A stretch of 64,000 nt of DNA from Paenibacillus sp. BSR1-1 (GCF_030403775.1 NZ_JAQMWQ010000008.1:56422-120421); one strand, 5' to 3'. Positions 16,203-25,578 are shown, numbered from the stretch's first letter. The notes: generated by a model not told the origin, from the letters alone. A program made the numbers and translations.

Positions 16203-17822
16203 TCAGTTTTTTTGTCTCATATTCATAATCATTTGGATCATACCTTCAACTAGTGCAGGTACCTCCTCAAAAGCGCTTTTCATATGGAGACGTTCCGTAC
16301 GCTTATGTGCGTCTTTTCCAAGGGGGCCGACATTTAAAACCGGGGCTTGGAGCTGGGCCATCTCTGTGAATGGGATGCTGTAGCTGCTGCCCCATACAGG
16401 GGTGTTTGCTTGGAAAGTAGTCCATCCTTCCCCTTCATCCCGATAATTCACATAGCTTAAATCGCTAATACCATTGAAATAATGGATTTGTTTTACCGGC
16501 AAATCAAATTTTGCGTGCCCTTCCTTCTTTACGTAATCCACACATTGTTTCACAAGTTCATCCTCCGATGAATTGACCGCAGGATAATAAGGAGGTGCAA
16601 AAAGCAGGACGATGGCTGGTGCAAGTTCCTGACACTGGATCATCAATGTATCAGCAATTCGGAAGGATTTTTCCCGGTCATCCCACTCTTGGTTAGCATG
16701 AATGCCAGCCTTAATTGCTTCCACCTTTTCTTCCCCAAACTTTTGGGTGGCATGCTTTAATAAATCTTCGTAACGTAACACACGCACGCTTCCAACCGGC
16801 TCTGCAAATAGTTCTCGGCAGACTCGCGTATATGCTTCGTTACAGGCTTTAGCAGCATCTTTGGCAACTTTTTCAAAAATCCTCATGATTTCATCGGCAT
16901 TCCGCTTCATTAAAAACACATTATATAAAGCTGATGCCCGGTAAGGTGTTTGCACAGAATATTCCAGTTTTAAATCCTTTTGTTGAAGGGTGACAGGAAG
17001 AGGAGTAGTTTCACCCATCTCCCTTTCTTGCAGCATTGGATTCCATTCCATTCGCTGCGTTAAAAAAGAGGCGATATACGGCGCCGTAATGCCGCTAAGC
17101 GGTTCACCAACATGCGTCTCTTTCCCATAAAATAGGGCGGACGGCATGATTTTGCCGATTGAACCTGAGTAAACATAATAATTTTTATCACCCGGTTCTT
17201 GCGTAAATACCGGCTCCCCATTCAGGAATAGTTTATATGTCAGCTGATGCTCATCCTTTAATTCCAAAAGCTTGGTCACTGCTGCACGCATTCCTGACGA
17301 ATTGACCTCCTCGTCCGGTACGGTCAACAGAAGAAGATTAATCGGCCATTCCTCGACCGAGGCTTTTTCGATCAAGCCCATATGCATAACAAGACCCATT
17401 TTCATGTCCATCGTGCCTCTTCCGAATAGATACTCTCCTGATTGAAGATCGTTCCTTGCATCCTCCGGCAGCTCATTTTTTCTGGTCAGAAGGAGCTGGG
17501 TTAATTCTTCTGGCTGATATGCGTATTCCTCAAGATCCCCATACTCTTCTGTATTCACGGTATCAAAGTGACTAATAAGGACGATGGTTTCCTTTGCACT
17601 TGGGTGTTTATATAATGCCGTTAAAAACCTCCGGCCTAAGTCGGCATCATGAAGCTCTAAATGATTAGTGTTCTCTTGAAAATAGGTTACTTCTGCGAGC
17701 TTTGCTTGTACTTTTGAAGGAAATTCTCGTTCTCCCTCCGTTAATGTCATGCTCTTCCAACTCACTACTTCACATAGGAGCCTTCGAAGAGCATCCGGCG
17801 TCCCCCATCTAAGTTGTTCCAT
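16203..17822 (-). CDS. RocB-like M20-family peptidase/deacylase
   Basis: A 539-residue M20 metallopeptidase-fold protein, close in length and pattern to B. subtilis RocB of arginine catabolism. Metal-site motifs are VLISHFDTVNTEEYGD near residue 83, LFGRGTMDMKMGL near 128 and LTVPDEEVNSSGMRAA near 166. It has no signal peptide. RocB's exact reaction is not established, although it is needed with the arginine/ornithine pathway. Here it is the last gene of an operon with a RocC/E-type permease and two DDAH-fold hydrolases, which supports work on arginine derivatives. Confidence 0.83.
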   Translation of the reverse strand: MEQLRWGTPDALRRLLCEVVSWKSMTLTEGEREFPSKVQAKLAEVTYFQENTNHLELHDADLGRRFLTALYKHPSAKETIVLISHFDTVNTEEYGDLEEYAYQPEELTQLLLTRKNELPEDARNDLQSGEYLFGRGTMDMKMGLVMHMGLIEKASVEEWPINLLLLTVPDEEVNSSGMRAAVTKLLELKDEHQLTYKLFLNGEPVFTQEPGDKNYYVYSGSIGKIMPSALFYGKETHVGEPLSGITAPYIASFLTQRMEWNPMLQEREMGETTPLPVTLQQKDLKLEYSVQTPYRASALYNVFLMKRNADEIMRIFEKVAKDAAKACNEAYTRVCRELFAEPVGSVRVLRYEDLLKHATQKFGEEKVEAIKAGIHANQEWDDREKSFRIADTLMIQCQELAPAIVLLFAPPYYPAVNSSEDELVKQCVDYVKKEGHAKFDLPVKQIHYFNGISDLSYVNYRDEGEGWTTFQANTPVWGSSYSIPFTEMAQLQAPVLNVGPLGKDAHKRTERLHMKSAFEEVPALVEGMIQMIMNMRQKN

Positions 17823-17859
17823 TATATTAATACCCCTTTAAATTTTGTAATAGTGTTAG

Positions 17860-19260
17860 TTAAAGGCCTGCGTTTATGTTCACTTCGGTGTTTTTCTTAT
17901 TCTTAAAGTGGTAGAAAATGAAGCAGACCGCCAAAAATCCTAACCCTACCAGTAAACCGACTAGCTGTGTTGGGTCGAAGGCCAGGAATAGTAAGATTGA
18001 CACACAGAATACGATACAAACTATTGGGATTACTGGATAAAACGGTACCTTGTATTGTAAATCCTCTAATTTACCGCCTGCACGCAAATATTTCTTTCGA
18101 AACATCAATTGGGAAAGAGCGATTCCAATCCACGAAATGGTCACCGATATACCTGCAATCGACATTAATAATACAAACACCGTGTCTGCAGCAATTACGC
18201 TTGTTAACAAGGATAAAAGCGAAAATATCATTGTAAACACCAGGGATGTGAAAGGAACTTTACGCTTTGACAGCTTTCCAAATACTTTCGGTGCCATTCC
18301 ATCATGCGCCATCGCCCACAGCAGTCGGGTCGATGCATAAATACAGGAGTTTCCAACCGAAAGAATGGCTGTCAGGATGACAAAATTCATAATATCTGGA
18401 GCGAATGGGATACCCGCTAAATCCATCAATGTAACGAATGGACTTTCCAATAATCCTAATTCCTTATTTGGAAAAATTGCTGATAAAATGACAATTGAAG
18501 CTAAATAAAAAATGATAATTCTATAAAGGACGTTCCGAATCGCACGTGGGATATTCTTTTGCGGATCCTCGCTTTCACCTGCTGCAATTCCAATCAATTC
18601 CGATCCTTGATAGGAAAAAATAACGTTCATCATGGTCACAAAAAGAATGACAAACCCCGCCGGAAACAATCCTGATGGAGCCAAGTTCTCTAAAAAGGGT
18701 GCCGGGCGGTCTTCCAATGGAATAATCCCAAAAATCGCGCCAAAACCAATAATGATAAAAAATATGACAGCTATTACTTTAATTCCCGCAAACCAATATT
18801 CTGCCTCCGCAAATCCCTTCGTTGTCAGGGCATTGAGCACGAATAGCAATGCAATGAAAACGGCACACCACACCCAGACCGAAATGTCTGGAAACCACCG
18901 TTTCATCAATATTCCCGCAGCGGTAAATTCTACACCTGCCGTAGTCGCGGATCCAATGAAATACATCCATCCAAGCGAAAATCCAGCAGATGGACTAATG
19001 AACTTACTGGCATATGTTTGAAACGACCCAGTTACCGGCATATAGACAGCGAGTTCCCCTAGGCACACCATGACTAGGTATAAAATGATTCCTCCAAATA
19101 AATACCCGATTAATGCACCGCCCGCACCTGCCTGATTGATGGTATAACCAGCGTTTAAAAACAATCCCGTTCCAATGACTCCCCCCAACGAAAGCATAAA
19201 CAAATGCCTGCGTTTCATGGATCGATTTAATTGATTTTGCTGTTCCCCATGTTCGACCAT
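17860..19260 (-). CDS. APC-family amino acid permease (RocC/RocE type)
   Basis: A 466-residue 12-segment transporter. The N-terminal signature RRHLFMLSLGGVIGTGLFLNAG and the consensus SYQGSELIGIAAGESEDPQKNIPRAI near residue 230 are those of the arginine/lysine/histidine branch of the APC superfamily. Within this operon it most likely imports arginine or a modified arginine. It lies 37 bases after the DDAH-type gene and 37 bases before the RocB-like gene. Confidence 0.88.
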   Translation of the reverse strand: MVEHGEQQNQLNRSMKRRHLFMLSLGGVIGTGLFLNAGYTINQAGAGGALIGYLFGGIILYLVMVCLGELAVYMPVTGSFQTYASKFISPSAGFSLGWMYFIGSATTAGVEFTAAGILMKRWFPDISVWVWCAVFIALLFVLNALTTKGFAEAEYWFAGIKVIAVIFFIIIGFGAIFGIIPLEDRPAPFLENLAPSGLFPAGFVILFVTMMNVIFSYQGSELIGIAAGESEDPQKNIPRAIRNVLYRIIIFYLASIVILSAIFPNKELGLLESPFVTLMDLAGIPFAPDIMNFVILTAILSVGNSCIYASTRLLWAMAHDGMAPKVFGKLSKRKVPFTSLVFTMIFSLLSLLTSVIAADTVFVLLMSIAGISVTISWIGIALSQLMFRKKYLRAGGKLEDLQYKVPFYPVIPIVCIVFCVSILLFLAFDPTQLVGLLVGLGFLAVCFIFYHFKNKKNTEVNINAGL

Positions 19261-19302
19261 ACCTCTTTCACCCCTTGTATTTTAGCAGAACCTACCATCC
19301 TC

Positions 19303-20064
19303 TTAAAAACGCAGCGATAAGCAGCTTAATCCGCCATCCAGCTTGCGGAATTCCGACATATCAAGCTCGATCGTTTGATAGCCCGCATCGTTAATCTTTT
19401 GCTTTGTGATTGGGTATCCGGCCGGGATGATGACAAAATCATTTACTCGAATACAGTTTGCCGCGTATTCCTCTTCCGGCGGGACAATAATTTTGGTATA
19501 TTCATTGAAATCTGGATGGTCGATGAATTCGCCTGCCACGACAACGGTTTGATTTCCTAAATAAGAGATTCCTGTTTTTAAATGAAAGAACTTTTCCAGC
19601 GGAACAATCGTTGCCTTGTAGTTTTCCAATTCTAAAATTGTTTTTAACTGTTCGGCCCCTTCCTGATTTGTCCGCGTTGAAATTCCGATATAGAAATGGT
19701 CTTCAATTTGAAGAATATCCCCGCCCTCAAGTGTTCCAGGCGCTTTAATATAATAAATATTTTCATAGAAGGATTTGATAGAAGGCTCCATAGCATGGAT
19801 TTCTCCATTCCTTGTTGGTGCACCTGGATTGGAAATGACCGCGAATCTAGGTGTCAAAACGGCTGTGTCCTCTACGAAGGTAGAATCCGGGAAATCCGCG
19901 TGACTCTGAAGGACTGTTACCTCTGTTCCGCATTTTTTCAAAGCTTCAATATAGGCTTCGTGCTGCTCTAGAGCTTTTTCTAGTAAAGGTGTTCCTAAAT
20001 CGGCTGTGGTTATTCCATTAATGTAGTTCTCTCCAGGTACTCTGACAATTGTGTTATTAAACAT
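19303..20064 (-). CDS. Dimethylargininase (DDAH)-type hydrolase
   Basis: A 253-residue enzyme of the guanidino-group-modifying (pentein) superfamily. It shows the DDAH set of motifs: DSTFVEDTAV near residue 62 (Asp/Glu that hold the guanidine), GTLEGGDIL near 113, the catalytic His in FHLKTGISYLG near 163, and the nucleophilic Cys in LDGGLSCLSLRF at the C-terminus. Studied relatives convert N-methylated arginines to citrulline plus methylamine. The permease, RocB-like protein and a second hydrolase in the same operon fit catabolism of arginine derivatives; the true substrate is unproven. Confidence 0.87.
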   Translation of the reverse strand: MFNNTIVRVPGENYINGITTADLGTPLLEKALEQHEAYIEALKKCGTEVTVLQSHADFPDSTFVEDTAVLTPRFAVISNPGAPTRNGEIHAMEPSIKSFYENIYYIKAPGTLEGGDILQIEDHFYIGISTRTNQEGAEQLKTILELENYKATIVPLEKFFHLKTGISYLGNQTVVVAGEFIDHPDFNEYTKIIVPPEEEYAANCIRVNDFVIIPAGYPITKQKINDAGYQTIELDMSEFRKLDGGLSCLSLRF

Positions 20065-20082
20065 GATTATTTCCCCCTTTTA

Positions 20083-20949
20083 TTAATTACGGACCACTGG
20101 ACACGTTAGACATGTCGGTCCGCCCGTTCCTAAATAAGAAATTTCATTGCCTTCATATTCATAAACTGTTGCCCCGGCCTCCACTAATTTCGCCTTTGTG
20201 TAAGGGTTTCCAGAAACCATCACACATACCCGCGGTGCTAAAGCTAGAACATTACAGCCAAGCCGGTGATATTCCTCATCAGGCACTTCAATGAGCTGAA
20301 AGCCGCGTTTGATGAGCAGCTGTCGTAAAAATACCGGCATCAACCGAGAGTAAACAACAGCCAAATTGTCGTCGACAATACTTATAAATGACATAAGATG
20401 AAGACATTCTTCTTCCCCTTGATCATGAGGGAGCTGCACTACTATACACTCATCAACTATATCCCTAGTCATTTCTTTGATTTGTTCAATTGCCTCATCA
20501 TTCGTTCGATAGCCGCGGCCAATTAATAATGTGTGATCATCGAGCCAAACAAGATCTCCCCCGTCTGCTGTCGCCTCTCCCGTGAGTTCTCCAAGAATAG
20601 GGATATCTTTTTCTAGCAAGTAATTTTTATAGGCTTCGGCCTCAGGCTGACGTAATTTTTTCCCTGATTTTAAAATAATCGCACCTTTTTTCGAAAATTT
20701 AACGGGATCATGGGCATAAAGAGAATCTAAACCAACACTTTCTGAAGCAGGTAAAAATTCAATATTCTCCACATGTTTGTTCATAATCGCAAGAAATTGT
20801 TCATACTCCTGCACTGCCTTGGTAAAATCAGGCTCACTGAAATAATTAAATCTTTTCCATTCCTTATTTAAATGCTCCTGATTACGAAAAGCATCTTTTG
20901 GATGCTTGACGATTACCCGGTTAAGCTTTTTATGCATCGATGCTAGCAT
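20083..20949 (-). CDS. Second DDAH/arginine-deiminase-fold hydrolase
   Basis: A 288-residue pentein-fold protein that differs from its neighbour. Substrate-site residues are visible in LYAHDPVKFSKKG near residue 80 and TADGGDLVWLDD near 140. The His region is ECLHLMSFIS near 195, and the C-terminus is GGPTCLTCPVVRN with two Cys, the first in the nucleophile position. Relatives act on dimethylarginine, arginine, citrulline or similar compounds. It is the first gene of the operon, behind the TTGACA/TATTAT promoter. Two different guanidino hydrolases in one operon suggest two consecutive steps or two related substrates. Confidence 0.82.
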   Translation of the reverse strand: MLASMHKKLNRVIVKHPKDAFRNQEHLNKEWKRFNYFSEPDFTKAVQEYEQFLAIMNKHVENIEFLPASESVGLDSLYAHDPVKFSKKGAIILKSGKKLRQPEAEAYKNYLLEKDIPILGELTGEATADGGDLVWLDDHTLLIGRGYRTNDEAIEQIKEMTRDIVDECIVVQLPHDQGEEECLHLMSFISIVDDNLAVVYSRLMPVFLRQLLIKRGFQLIEVPDEEYHRLGCNVLALAPRVCVMVSGNPYTKAKLVEAGATVYEYEGNEISYLGTGGPTCLTCPVVRN

Positions 20950-20974
20950 GAATTTTCATTTCCCCCTTTCTTTT

Positions 20975-20989
20975 TTCCGCATAGTGGAA
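20975..20989. promoter_or_regulatory. IclR-type operator candidate (TTCCGCATAGTGGAA)
   Basis: An inverted repeat with TTCC and GGAA ends and a 7-base centre. It lies in the leader of the hydrolase operon, about 36 bases downstream of the -10 box. Dyads of this shape are typical IclR-family sites, and an IclR gene is divergent next to it. A roadblock type of repression is inferred. Confidence 0.55.
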
Positions 20990-21024
20990 TATAATTCTTA
21001 TTAATGGAAAAACTTATATTTATG

Positions 21025-21053
21025 ATAATAATGCAGCTGTTTTTGCATGTCAA
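21025..21053 (-). promoter_or_regulatory. Promoter of the arginine-derivative catabolic operon
   Basis: TTGACA (21048-21053) and TATTAT (21025-21030) with exactly 17 bases between, on the minus strand. This is the best-matching promoter in the window. It reads into the hydrolase-hydrolase-permease-RocB operon. Confidence 0.8.
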
Positions 21054-21097
21054 TATATTTAGAATTGACTGAAAAAATATTTTTAGGAGATGAAGTG

Positions 21098-21841
21098 ATG
21101 CAAACAATTGATCGAGCCATGGAGGTTATTAAAGTTCTTGCTGGAAACGACACAAAGCGCTGGTATTCCATTACTGATTTATCTAAGGAATGTGAGCTCC
21201 CAGTCAGCACGATGCATCGTTTGTTACATTCGATGATGCAGCACGGATTAATTCAACAGGAGGCCGAAACAAAGCTTTATTCAATGGGGAATGCCTGGTT
21301 GGAATATGGCTTGCAGATGTATGATACCATTGATTTTGTCGGGCTTATCCGCCCTGAAATGGAAGCATTGATGCACGAGTGCGGGGAAAGTGTTTATTTT
21401 AGTAAACCTATTGGTCTGGAATCGTTAATCGTAGAAAGAATTGACTGCCCCCATAACCCGATCCGCATTTATGACCAGCTGGGGATAAGAATTCCGATGA
21501 ATATTGGGGCCGCCAATAAAGTCATGGTAGCCCATATGCCCAAAAATGATGCTGTAAAAATCGTAAAAAAGCTGGTACCTATCGAAGTAGACAAAGCGGA
21601 CTTTTTAAATTTATTGAACAAGATTCGTGACGATGGATTTGCCGAAAGTCATGGTGAAAGAACGAAAGGCACTTCATCTGTTGCCGCTCCAATCTTTGAC
21701 CATTCTAATGAATTAATAGGTGCCATCAGCATCGGGTATGTCAGCTTTAATGTAACAGAAGAAAGAGAAAACTTTTTAAGGAATAAAGTGATGGAATACG
21801 GCATGCGCATTTCTACTAAATTGGGAAGAAAAAGAAGTTAG
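21098..21841 (+). CDS. IclR-family regulator, divergent from the arginine-type operon
   Basis: The start at 21098 has AGGAGA seven bases upstream; an upstream in-frame ATG at 21047 has no such site. The 247-residue product has the IclR winged helix (QTIDRAMEVIKVLAG, then TDLSKECELPVSTMHRLLH) and the effector domain (near RIPMNIGAANKVMVAHMP and ERTKGTSSVAAPIF). It diverges from the hydrolase operon and probably represses it until its substrate or a product binds. Confidence 0.9.
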   Translation: MQTIDRAMEVIKVLAGNDTKRWYSITDLSKECELPVSTMHRLLHSMMQHGLIQQEAETKLYSMGNAWLEYGLQMYDTIDFVGLIRPEMEALMHECGESVYFSKPIGLESLIVERIDCPHNPIRIYDQLGIRIPMNIGAANKVMVAHMPKNDAVKIVKKLVPIEVDKADFLNLLNKIRDDGFAESHGERTKGTSSVAAPIFDHSNELIGAISIGYVSFNVTEERENFLRNKVMEYGMRISTKLGRKRS

Positions 21842-21864
21842 TGATTGTCCACTAACTTCTTTTT
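21834..21864. terminator. Bidirectional terminator between converging genes
   Basis: A 9-bp stem (GAAGTTAGT with ACTAACTTC) spans the IclR stop codon, and the stop codon of the opposing lipoprotein gene is also inside it. TTTTTT follows on the plus strand and TTTTTCTTCC on the minus strand. Confidence 0.88.
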
Positions 21865-22517
21865 TCATAAATAGGAATTTGGATAGTTTGTGCTTCTTCG
21901 AGTTTTTCCTGTTTATCGTTATAGACATCGCTTGTTAAGACTTTTATCCAGTCAATCTTTTGGCTTTTTGTATCCTTTACAATAAAACCAAGGCTGCCAC
22001 GTTTTACTTCATCCCCTTCTAAGACGCCATTGAGATGTTCGAGATACATATCCTGATTCCAGTCTGCCTTTACACCCGTATTGGTCTCAAATAGTGCAAC
22101 AGGAGCAAATTGCCGTTTTTCTTTTGATAGGTTTTTAATATCGACGCTTATTTTGATAAAGTCAAACTCTTCAGCCTCTGTTAACGGATGAAAATAGTCA
22201 ATTAAACTGTAATCTGGGCGGTAATGAAGCAGCTTTACTTCCCTTATTGTGTATTCAATATCGCCAAAATGATAAGTCTTGTTTACCTGCTTCATTGCTT
22301 TTAGTGTTGCTTCCCCTTTTTCATCCGTAAAGGACTGGCCTGGTCTTTGCAAAGTGGAGTCATCCGTCACCTGAGGGCTGTTATAATAGGCGTCATGCTC
22401 CGCTTCTGAAATCTTTTTATCTTGGGGTTGTTCAGCTTTCGAATTAGATTGAATCGATGATAACGAACAGCCTGCGAGAAGAAAAACAAATGAAAAAATG
22501 AACATAATCTGTTTCAC
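21852..22517 (-). CDS. Lipoprotein with a DUF4352-like domain
   Basis: A 221-residue predicted lipoprotein starting at a GTG (22517) with AGGAG upstream. The signal peptide ends in FLLAGC (Cys17). A charged linker of about 60 residues follows, then a beta-rich domain with the DUF4352 pattern (YHFGDIEYTIREVKLL, then FDFIKISVDIKNLSKEKRQF). DUF4352 is an immunoglobulin-like extracellular domain of unknown function. It would sit on the outer face of the membrane. No functional link to the neighbours is seen. Confidence 0.82.
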   Translation of the reverse strand: MKQIMFIFSFVFLLAGCSLSSIQSNSKAEQPQDKKISEAEHDAYYNSPQVTDDSTLQRPGQSFTDEKGEATLKAMKQVNKTYHFGDIEYTIREVKLLHYRPDYSLIDYFHPLTEAEEFDFIKISVDIKNLSKEKRQFAPVALFETNTGVKADWNQDMYLEHLNGVLEGDEVKRGSLGFIVKDTKSQKIDWIKVLTSDVYNDKQEKLEEAQTIQIPIYEKRS

Positions 22518-22559
22518 ATTGACTCCTCCAATCGGGAGAAAGGACTTTTTTGAAAAATG

Positions 22560-22592
22560 AATCCCGCCGCAAAGAGCAGCGGGATTTTTTTA
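22560..22592. terminator. Hairpin terminator after alkaline phosphatase
   Basis: AATCCCGCCGC and GCAGCGGGATT form an 11-bp stem with one mismatch and a 5-base loop. It is followed by T5 on the plus strand and by CATTTTTC on the minus strand, 12 bases beyond the phosphatase stop. Confidence 0.82.
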
Positions 22593-22603
22593 TCATAGAA
22601 AAC

Positions 22604-23995
22604 TTACTTATCTTCGATTACAGTTTTTTTATTGCCTTTTTCAAGGATGCCAAAAATGATTTTGGCATTATCGGTGTTGTCGATTTGACCTGCAAAGCGT
22701 TCGCTGGCAGGACCAAATGCATATACATTTACGTCCTCACCTGTGTGACCGCCAGTTGTCCAGCCTGTGAATGAACGGGTGTCAATGATTTGTTCAATAG
22801 CATTATCGATATCTACCACTCTTTTGGAACCAGCAACATCTTTTACTGACTGAATTTCTTTATCGGTTAATGGAAGATCAAGATATTTGGTCAACGTTTC
22901 TTTCACATCGGCACCACCTGCGATTTGCTCAGCCATAAAATCCGGTGTGCGTTTCGCTGCCTTAATAGGAGCACTGAACCAGTTGTATTCACCTCGGGCA
23001 CCAATGGAGTAACCGCCGGTAGAATGGTCAGCCGTTGCTACAACCAGCGTATGCCCATCCTTTTTAGCGAAATCAATCGCTGCTTTAAATGCTTTTTCGA
23101 AGTCTTCCATTTCACTCATGGCACCGACAATATCATTGTCATGTCCGGCCCAGTCAATTTGGCTTCCCTCCACCATCAAGAAGAAGCCTTTTTTATTTTG
23201 ATTTAGCCGATCAATGGCCGCATTCGTCATATCCGCAAGCGAAGGCATTTCTTCTGTACGGTCAATCATTTTCGGCATGCCGCGCTTCGCAAAAAGCCCA
23301 AGCACCTGGTCATTATTGTCCTTTTTCAATTCCTGAAGGTTTGAAACAGCGCTGTAGCCATCCTTTTGGAATTCCTCAACAAGGTTACGGTCTTTGCGAA
23401 TAAATAAATCCGAACCGCCTCCTAGAAGGACATCAATTTTGTGTTTTCCGTTAACCCTTTCATCAAAATAATCATCCGCGATCGCATTCATATTATTACG
23501 GTTTACATCATGCGAACCGAAGGATGCTGGAGTTGCGTGAGTGATTTCGGAAGTTGCGACTAACCCAGTTGCTTTTCCCTGTTCTTTCGCAGCTTCAAGC
23601 ACTGTTTTCACTTCTGATTGATCATTGTCGACCGCTATTGCGGCATTGTAGGTTTTTACTCCCGCGGCCATCGCTGTCGCGGCCGATGCCGAGTCGGTTA
23701 CATTCTGTTTCGGATCTTCTGGATATGTAGTTTGCTGCCCGACGAGGTATTTATCTAACTCAGTAGGTTCAACGAATTTAGTGGCAGGATTATCCTTTAA
23801 ATAACGGTAGGCCGATGTATAGGAAACACCCATTCCATCACCAATAAGAAAAATTACGTTTTTAATTTCAGCATTGGTGTTTACTGGTTTATTTGTTTGC
23901 GCCTTCGCAGCGATTGTACCTTCAAAACCTGCAAATGCTACAGTTGAGACCATAGCTAATGGAAGAATCTTTTTAACCAGGTTTTTCTTAAACAA
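22604..23995 (-). CDS. phoA: Secreted alkaline phosphatase
   Basis: A 463-residue alkaline phosphatase. It releases phosphate from phosphomonoesters outside the cell, using two zinc ions and one magnesium. The start is a TTG (23995) behind AAGGGGG. A signal peptide (residues 1-32) ends near AKA. Metal and catalytic motifs are VIFLIGDGMGVSY near residue 48, VTDSASAATAMAAG near 100 (nucleophilic Ser in DSA), HATPASFGSHD near 154, EGSQIDWAGHDND near 277 and ATADHSTGGYS near 323. Upstream repeats resembling a PhoP box indicate induction by phosphate starvation. Confidence 0.93.
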   Translation of the reverse strand: MFKKNLVKKILPLAMVSTVAFAGFEGTIAAKAQTNKPVNTNAEIKNVIFLIGDGMGVSYTSAYRYLKDNPATKFVEPTELDKYLVGQQTTYPEDPKQNVTDSASAATAMAAGVKTYNAAIAVDNDQSEVKTVLEAAKEQGKATGLVATSEITHATPASFGSHDVNRNNMNAIADDYFDERVNGKHKIDVLLGGGSDLFIRKDRNLVEEFQKDGYSAVSNLQELKKDNNDQVLGLFAKRGMPKMIDRTEEMPSLADMTNAAIDRLNQNKKGFFLMVEGSQIDWAGHDNDIVGAMSEMEDFEKAFKAAIDFAKKDGHTLVVATADHSTGGYSIGARGEYNWFSAPIKAAKRTPDFMAEQIAGGADVKETLTKYLDLPLTDKEIQSVKDVAGSKRVVDIDNAIEQIIDTRSFTGWTTGGHTGEDVNVYAFGPASERFAGQIDNTDNAKIIFGILEKGNKKTVIEDK

Positions 23996-24033
23996 TTTAA
24001 TTTCCCCCTTAAAATAGTTATCGTACGATTTTC

Positions 24034-24075
24034 ATTATAGAGAGGTAGTTTTAAGACAATGTAAATAATTGTAAA
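24034..24075 (-). promoter_or_regulatory. Promoter with a Pho-box-like repeat for the phosphatase
   Basis: On the minus strand two TTTACA hexamers (24070-24075 and 24060-24065) and a weaker TTAAAA (24049-24054) precede TATAAT (24034-24039). Spacing is 10 and 11 bases, close to the 11-base step of PhoP-binding repeats. There is no good -35 box, as expected for activated Pho promoters. Confidence 0.6.
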
Positions 24076-24303
24076 CGCGCGAGGATTAAAAAAGAGAATT
24101 ATTAGGAATTTTACCCCAGTCCTTATAAAAAAATTGATAAAATTTCTTATTTCCACCGTCCCCTCTCCCTACTTATTACCCACTTTTCTTAATCATTTCT
24201 TTACAAAAAACGAACAATTGCTGGTTCTCATTTTTTTCTTTTAATATTTGAAATATTGTTGTATCTTGGATAGGAATGAATTAAATTTCGAAAGGCGAAA
24301 CGT

Positions 24304-25521
24304 ATGTGGAAAAACAGAAATGTATGGATTTTATTAACGGGAGAATTTATTGCTGGTATAGGTTTGTGGTTTGGCATAATTGGTAATTTGGAATTCATGC
24401 AGGACATGCTCCCGTCAGACTTCTTAAAATCACTCCTTCTAGCAGGTGGACTGCTTGCAGGAATTGCGGTTGGACCTTATGCCGGCAGACTTACTGATCA
24501 CTCGAGTAAAAAAAGGGTTATGCTTATCGCTGGTTTTGTGAGGGCTGTCAGTGTAATCTTTATGCTCATTGCCATTGCAGCTAACTCAATATATTGGATG
24601 GCCATTTTTCTAGTCTTGCTTCAAATTTCAGCCGCTTTCTATTTTCCTGCCCTTCAAGCAGCCCTTCCAATGGTCGTTCCTGATAAGGAACTGCTCCGTT
24701 TAAATGGTGTTTATATGAATGTCTCGACCCTTTCCCGGATTATCGGAACAGGATTGGCCGGATTATTGCTGGTCATCATGCCGCTTTCGATGCTTTATGT
24801 AAGTTCTCTGGTTGCATATATCGGATTATTCATCCTTACTTGGTTCTTGGATATTGATGAAAGCAAGGGAATTCAGCAAATTAAGAAAAGCACTTTAGAA
24901 AAGACCAGTTTTAAAGATGTTTTTCCGATTATTACAAATCTGCCAATTGTTTATATGACCCTCATCATGACACTGGTCCCCGTTTTGTTTCTCGGAGGAT
25001 TTAATCTTATGGTGATTAATATCAGTGAAATTCAGGATAGTTCTGCCATTAAAGGGTGGATTTACACGGCGGAGGGTATCTCCTTTATGATTGGTGCTTT
25101 CTTCATCAAACAAATCAGTAACAGAATTACCCCCTATTTCATTCTGTTTGCTTGTTCCTGTCTGATTGGGTTATCGGAGGTAATGCTCTATTTAGCAAAC
25201 CTTCCGGTGGTAACCATTGCCGCCTTTGTGTTATTTGGATTTTCTGTCGGCTGTTTTTTCCCGACAACGGCCACTATCTTCCAAACAATGGTACCAAAGG
25301 ATTTCCACGGACGATTCTTCTCTTTCCGAAACATGCTTGACCGAATTAGCTTCCAGATTGTTCTTCTTATTAGCGGATTTCTGTTAGATTTGATTGGTCT
25401 TCGGCTCATGTGTGTCCTTTTCGGAAGTTTATCGCTTATCATGACCGCTATCTTTTATTTAAGGCACCAACACATGCAAACCCTGCAAACCCCGGCCCGC
25501 ACAATCAAACAAGAAAATTAA
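24304..25521 (+). CDS. MFS transporter (macrolide-efflux type)
   Basis: A 405-residue, 12-segment major facilitator protein. The loop between segments 2 and 3 carries the family motif (GPYAGRLTDHSSKKRVM near residue 58). The overall pattern (LEFMQDMLPSDFLKSLLLAGG, then FQTMVPKDFHGRFFS near 330) is that of the MefA/MFS_3 group of drug exporters. The substrate is unknown. The ribosome binding site (CGAAAGGCG) is modest. A REPIN-like palindrome begins eight bases after the stop codon. Confidence 0.88.
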   Translation: MWKNRNVWILLTGEFIAGIGLWFGIIGNLEFMQDMLPSDFLKSLLLAGGLLAGIAVGPYAGRLTDHSSKKRVMLIAGFVRAVSVIFMLIAIAANSIYWMAIFLVLLQISAAFYFPALQAALPMVVPDKELLRLNGVYMNVSTLSRIIGTGLAGLLLVIMPLSMLYVSSLVAYIGLFILTWFLDIDESKGIQQIKKSTLEKTSFKDVFPIITNLPIVYMTLIMTLVPVLFLGGFNLMVINISEIQDSSAIKGWIYTAEGISFMIGAFFIKQISNRITPYFILFACSCLIGLSEVMLYLANLPVVTIAAFVLFGFSVGCFFPTTATIFQTMVPKDFHGRFFSFRNMLDRISFQIVLLISGFLLDLIGLRLMCVLFGSLSLIMTAIFYLRHQHMQTLQTPARTIKQEN

Positions 25522-25528
25522 AACAAAT

Positions 25529-25578
25529 GGTGTCAGGCACCGCCCGTGGACAAATGTCCACGAGTGGTGCCTGACACC
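25529..25578. repeat. Complete REPIN-like element
   Basis: GGTGTCAGGCACC (25529-25541) and its reverse complement GGTGCCTGACACC (25566-25578) flank a 24-base core that holds TGGACAAATGTCCA, itself a palindrome. It lies between the ends of two converging genes and could fold into a long RNA hairpin on either strand. Confidence 0.9.
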
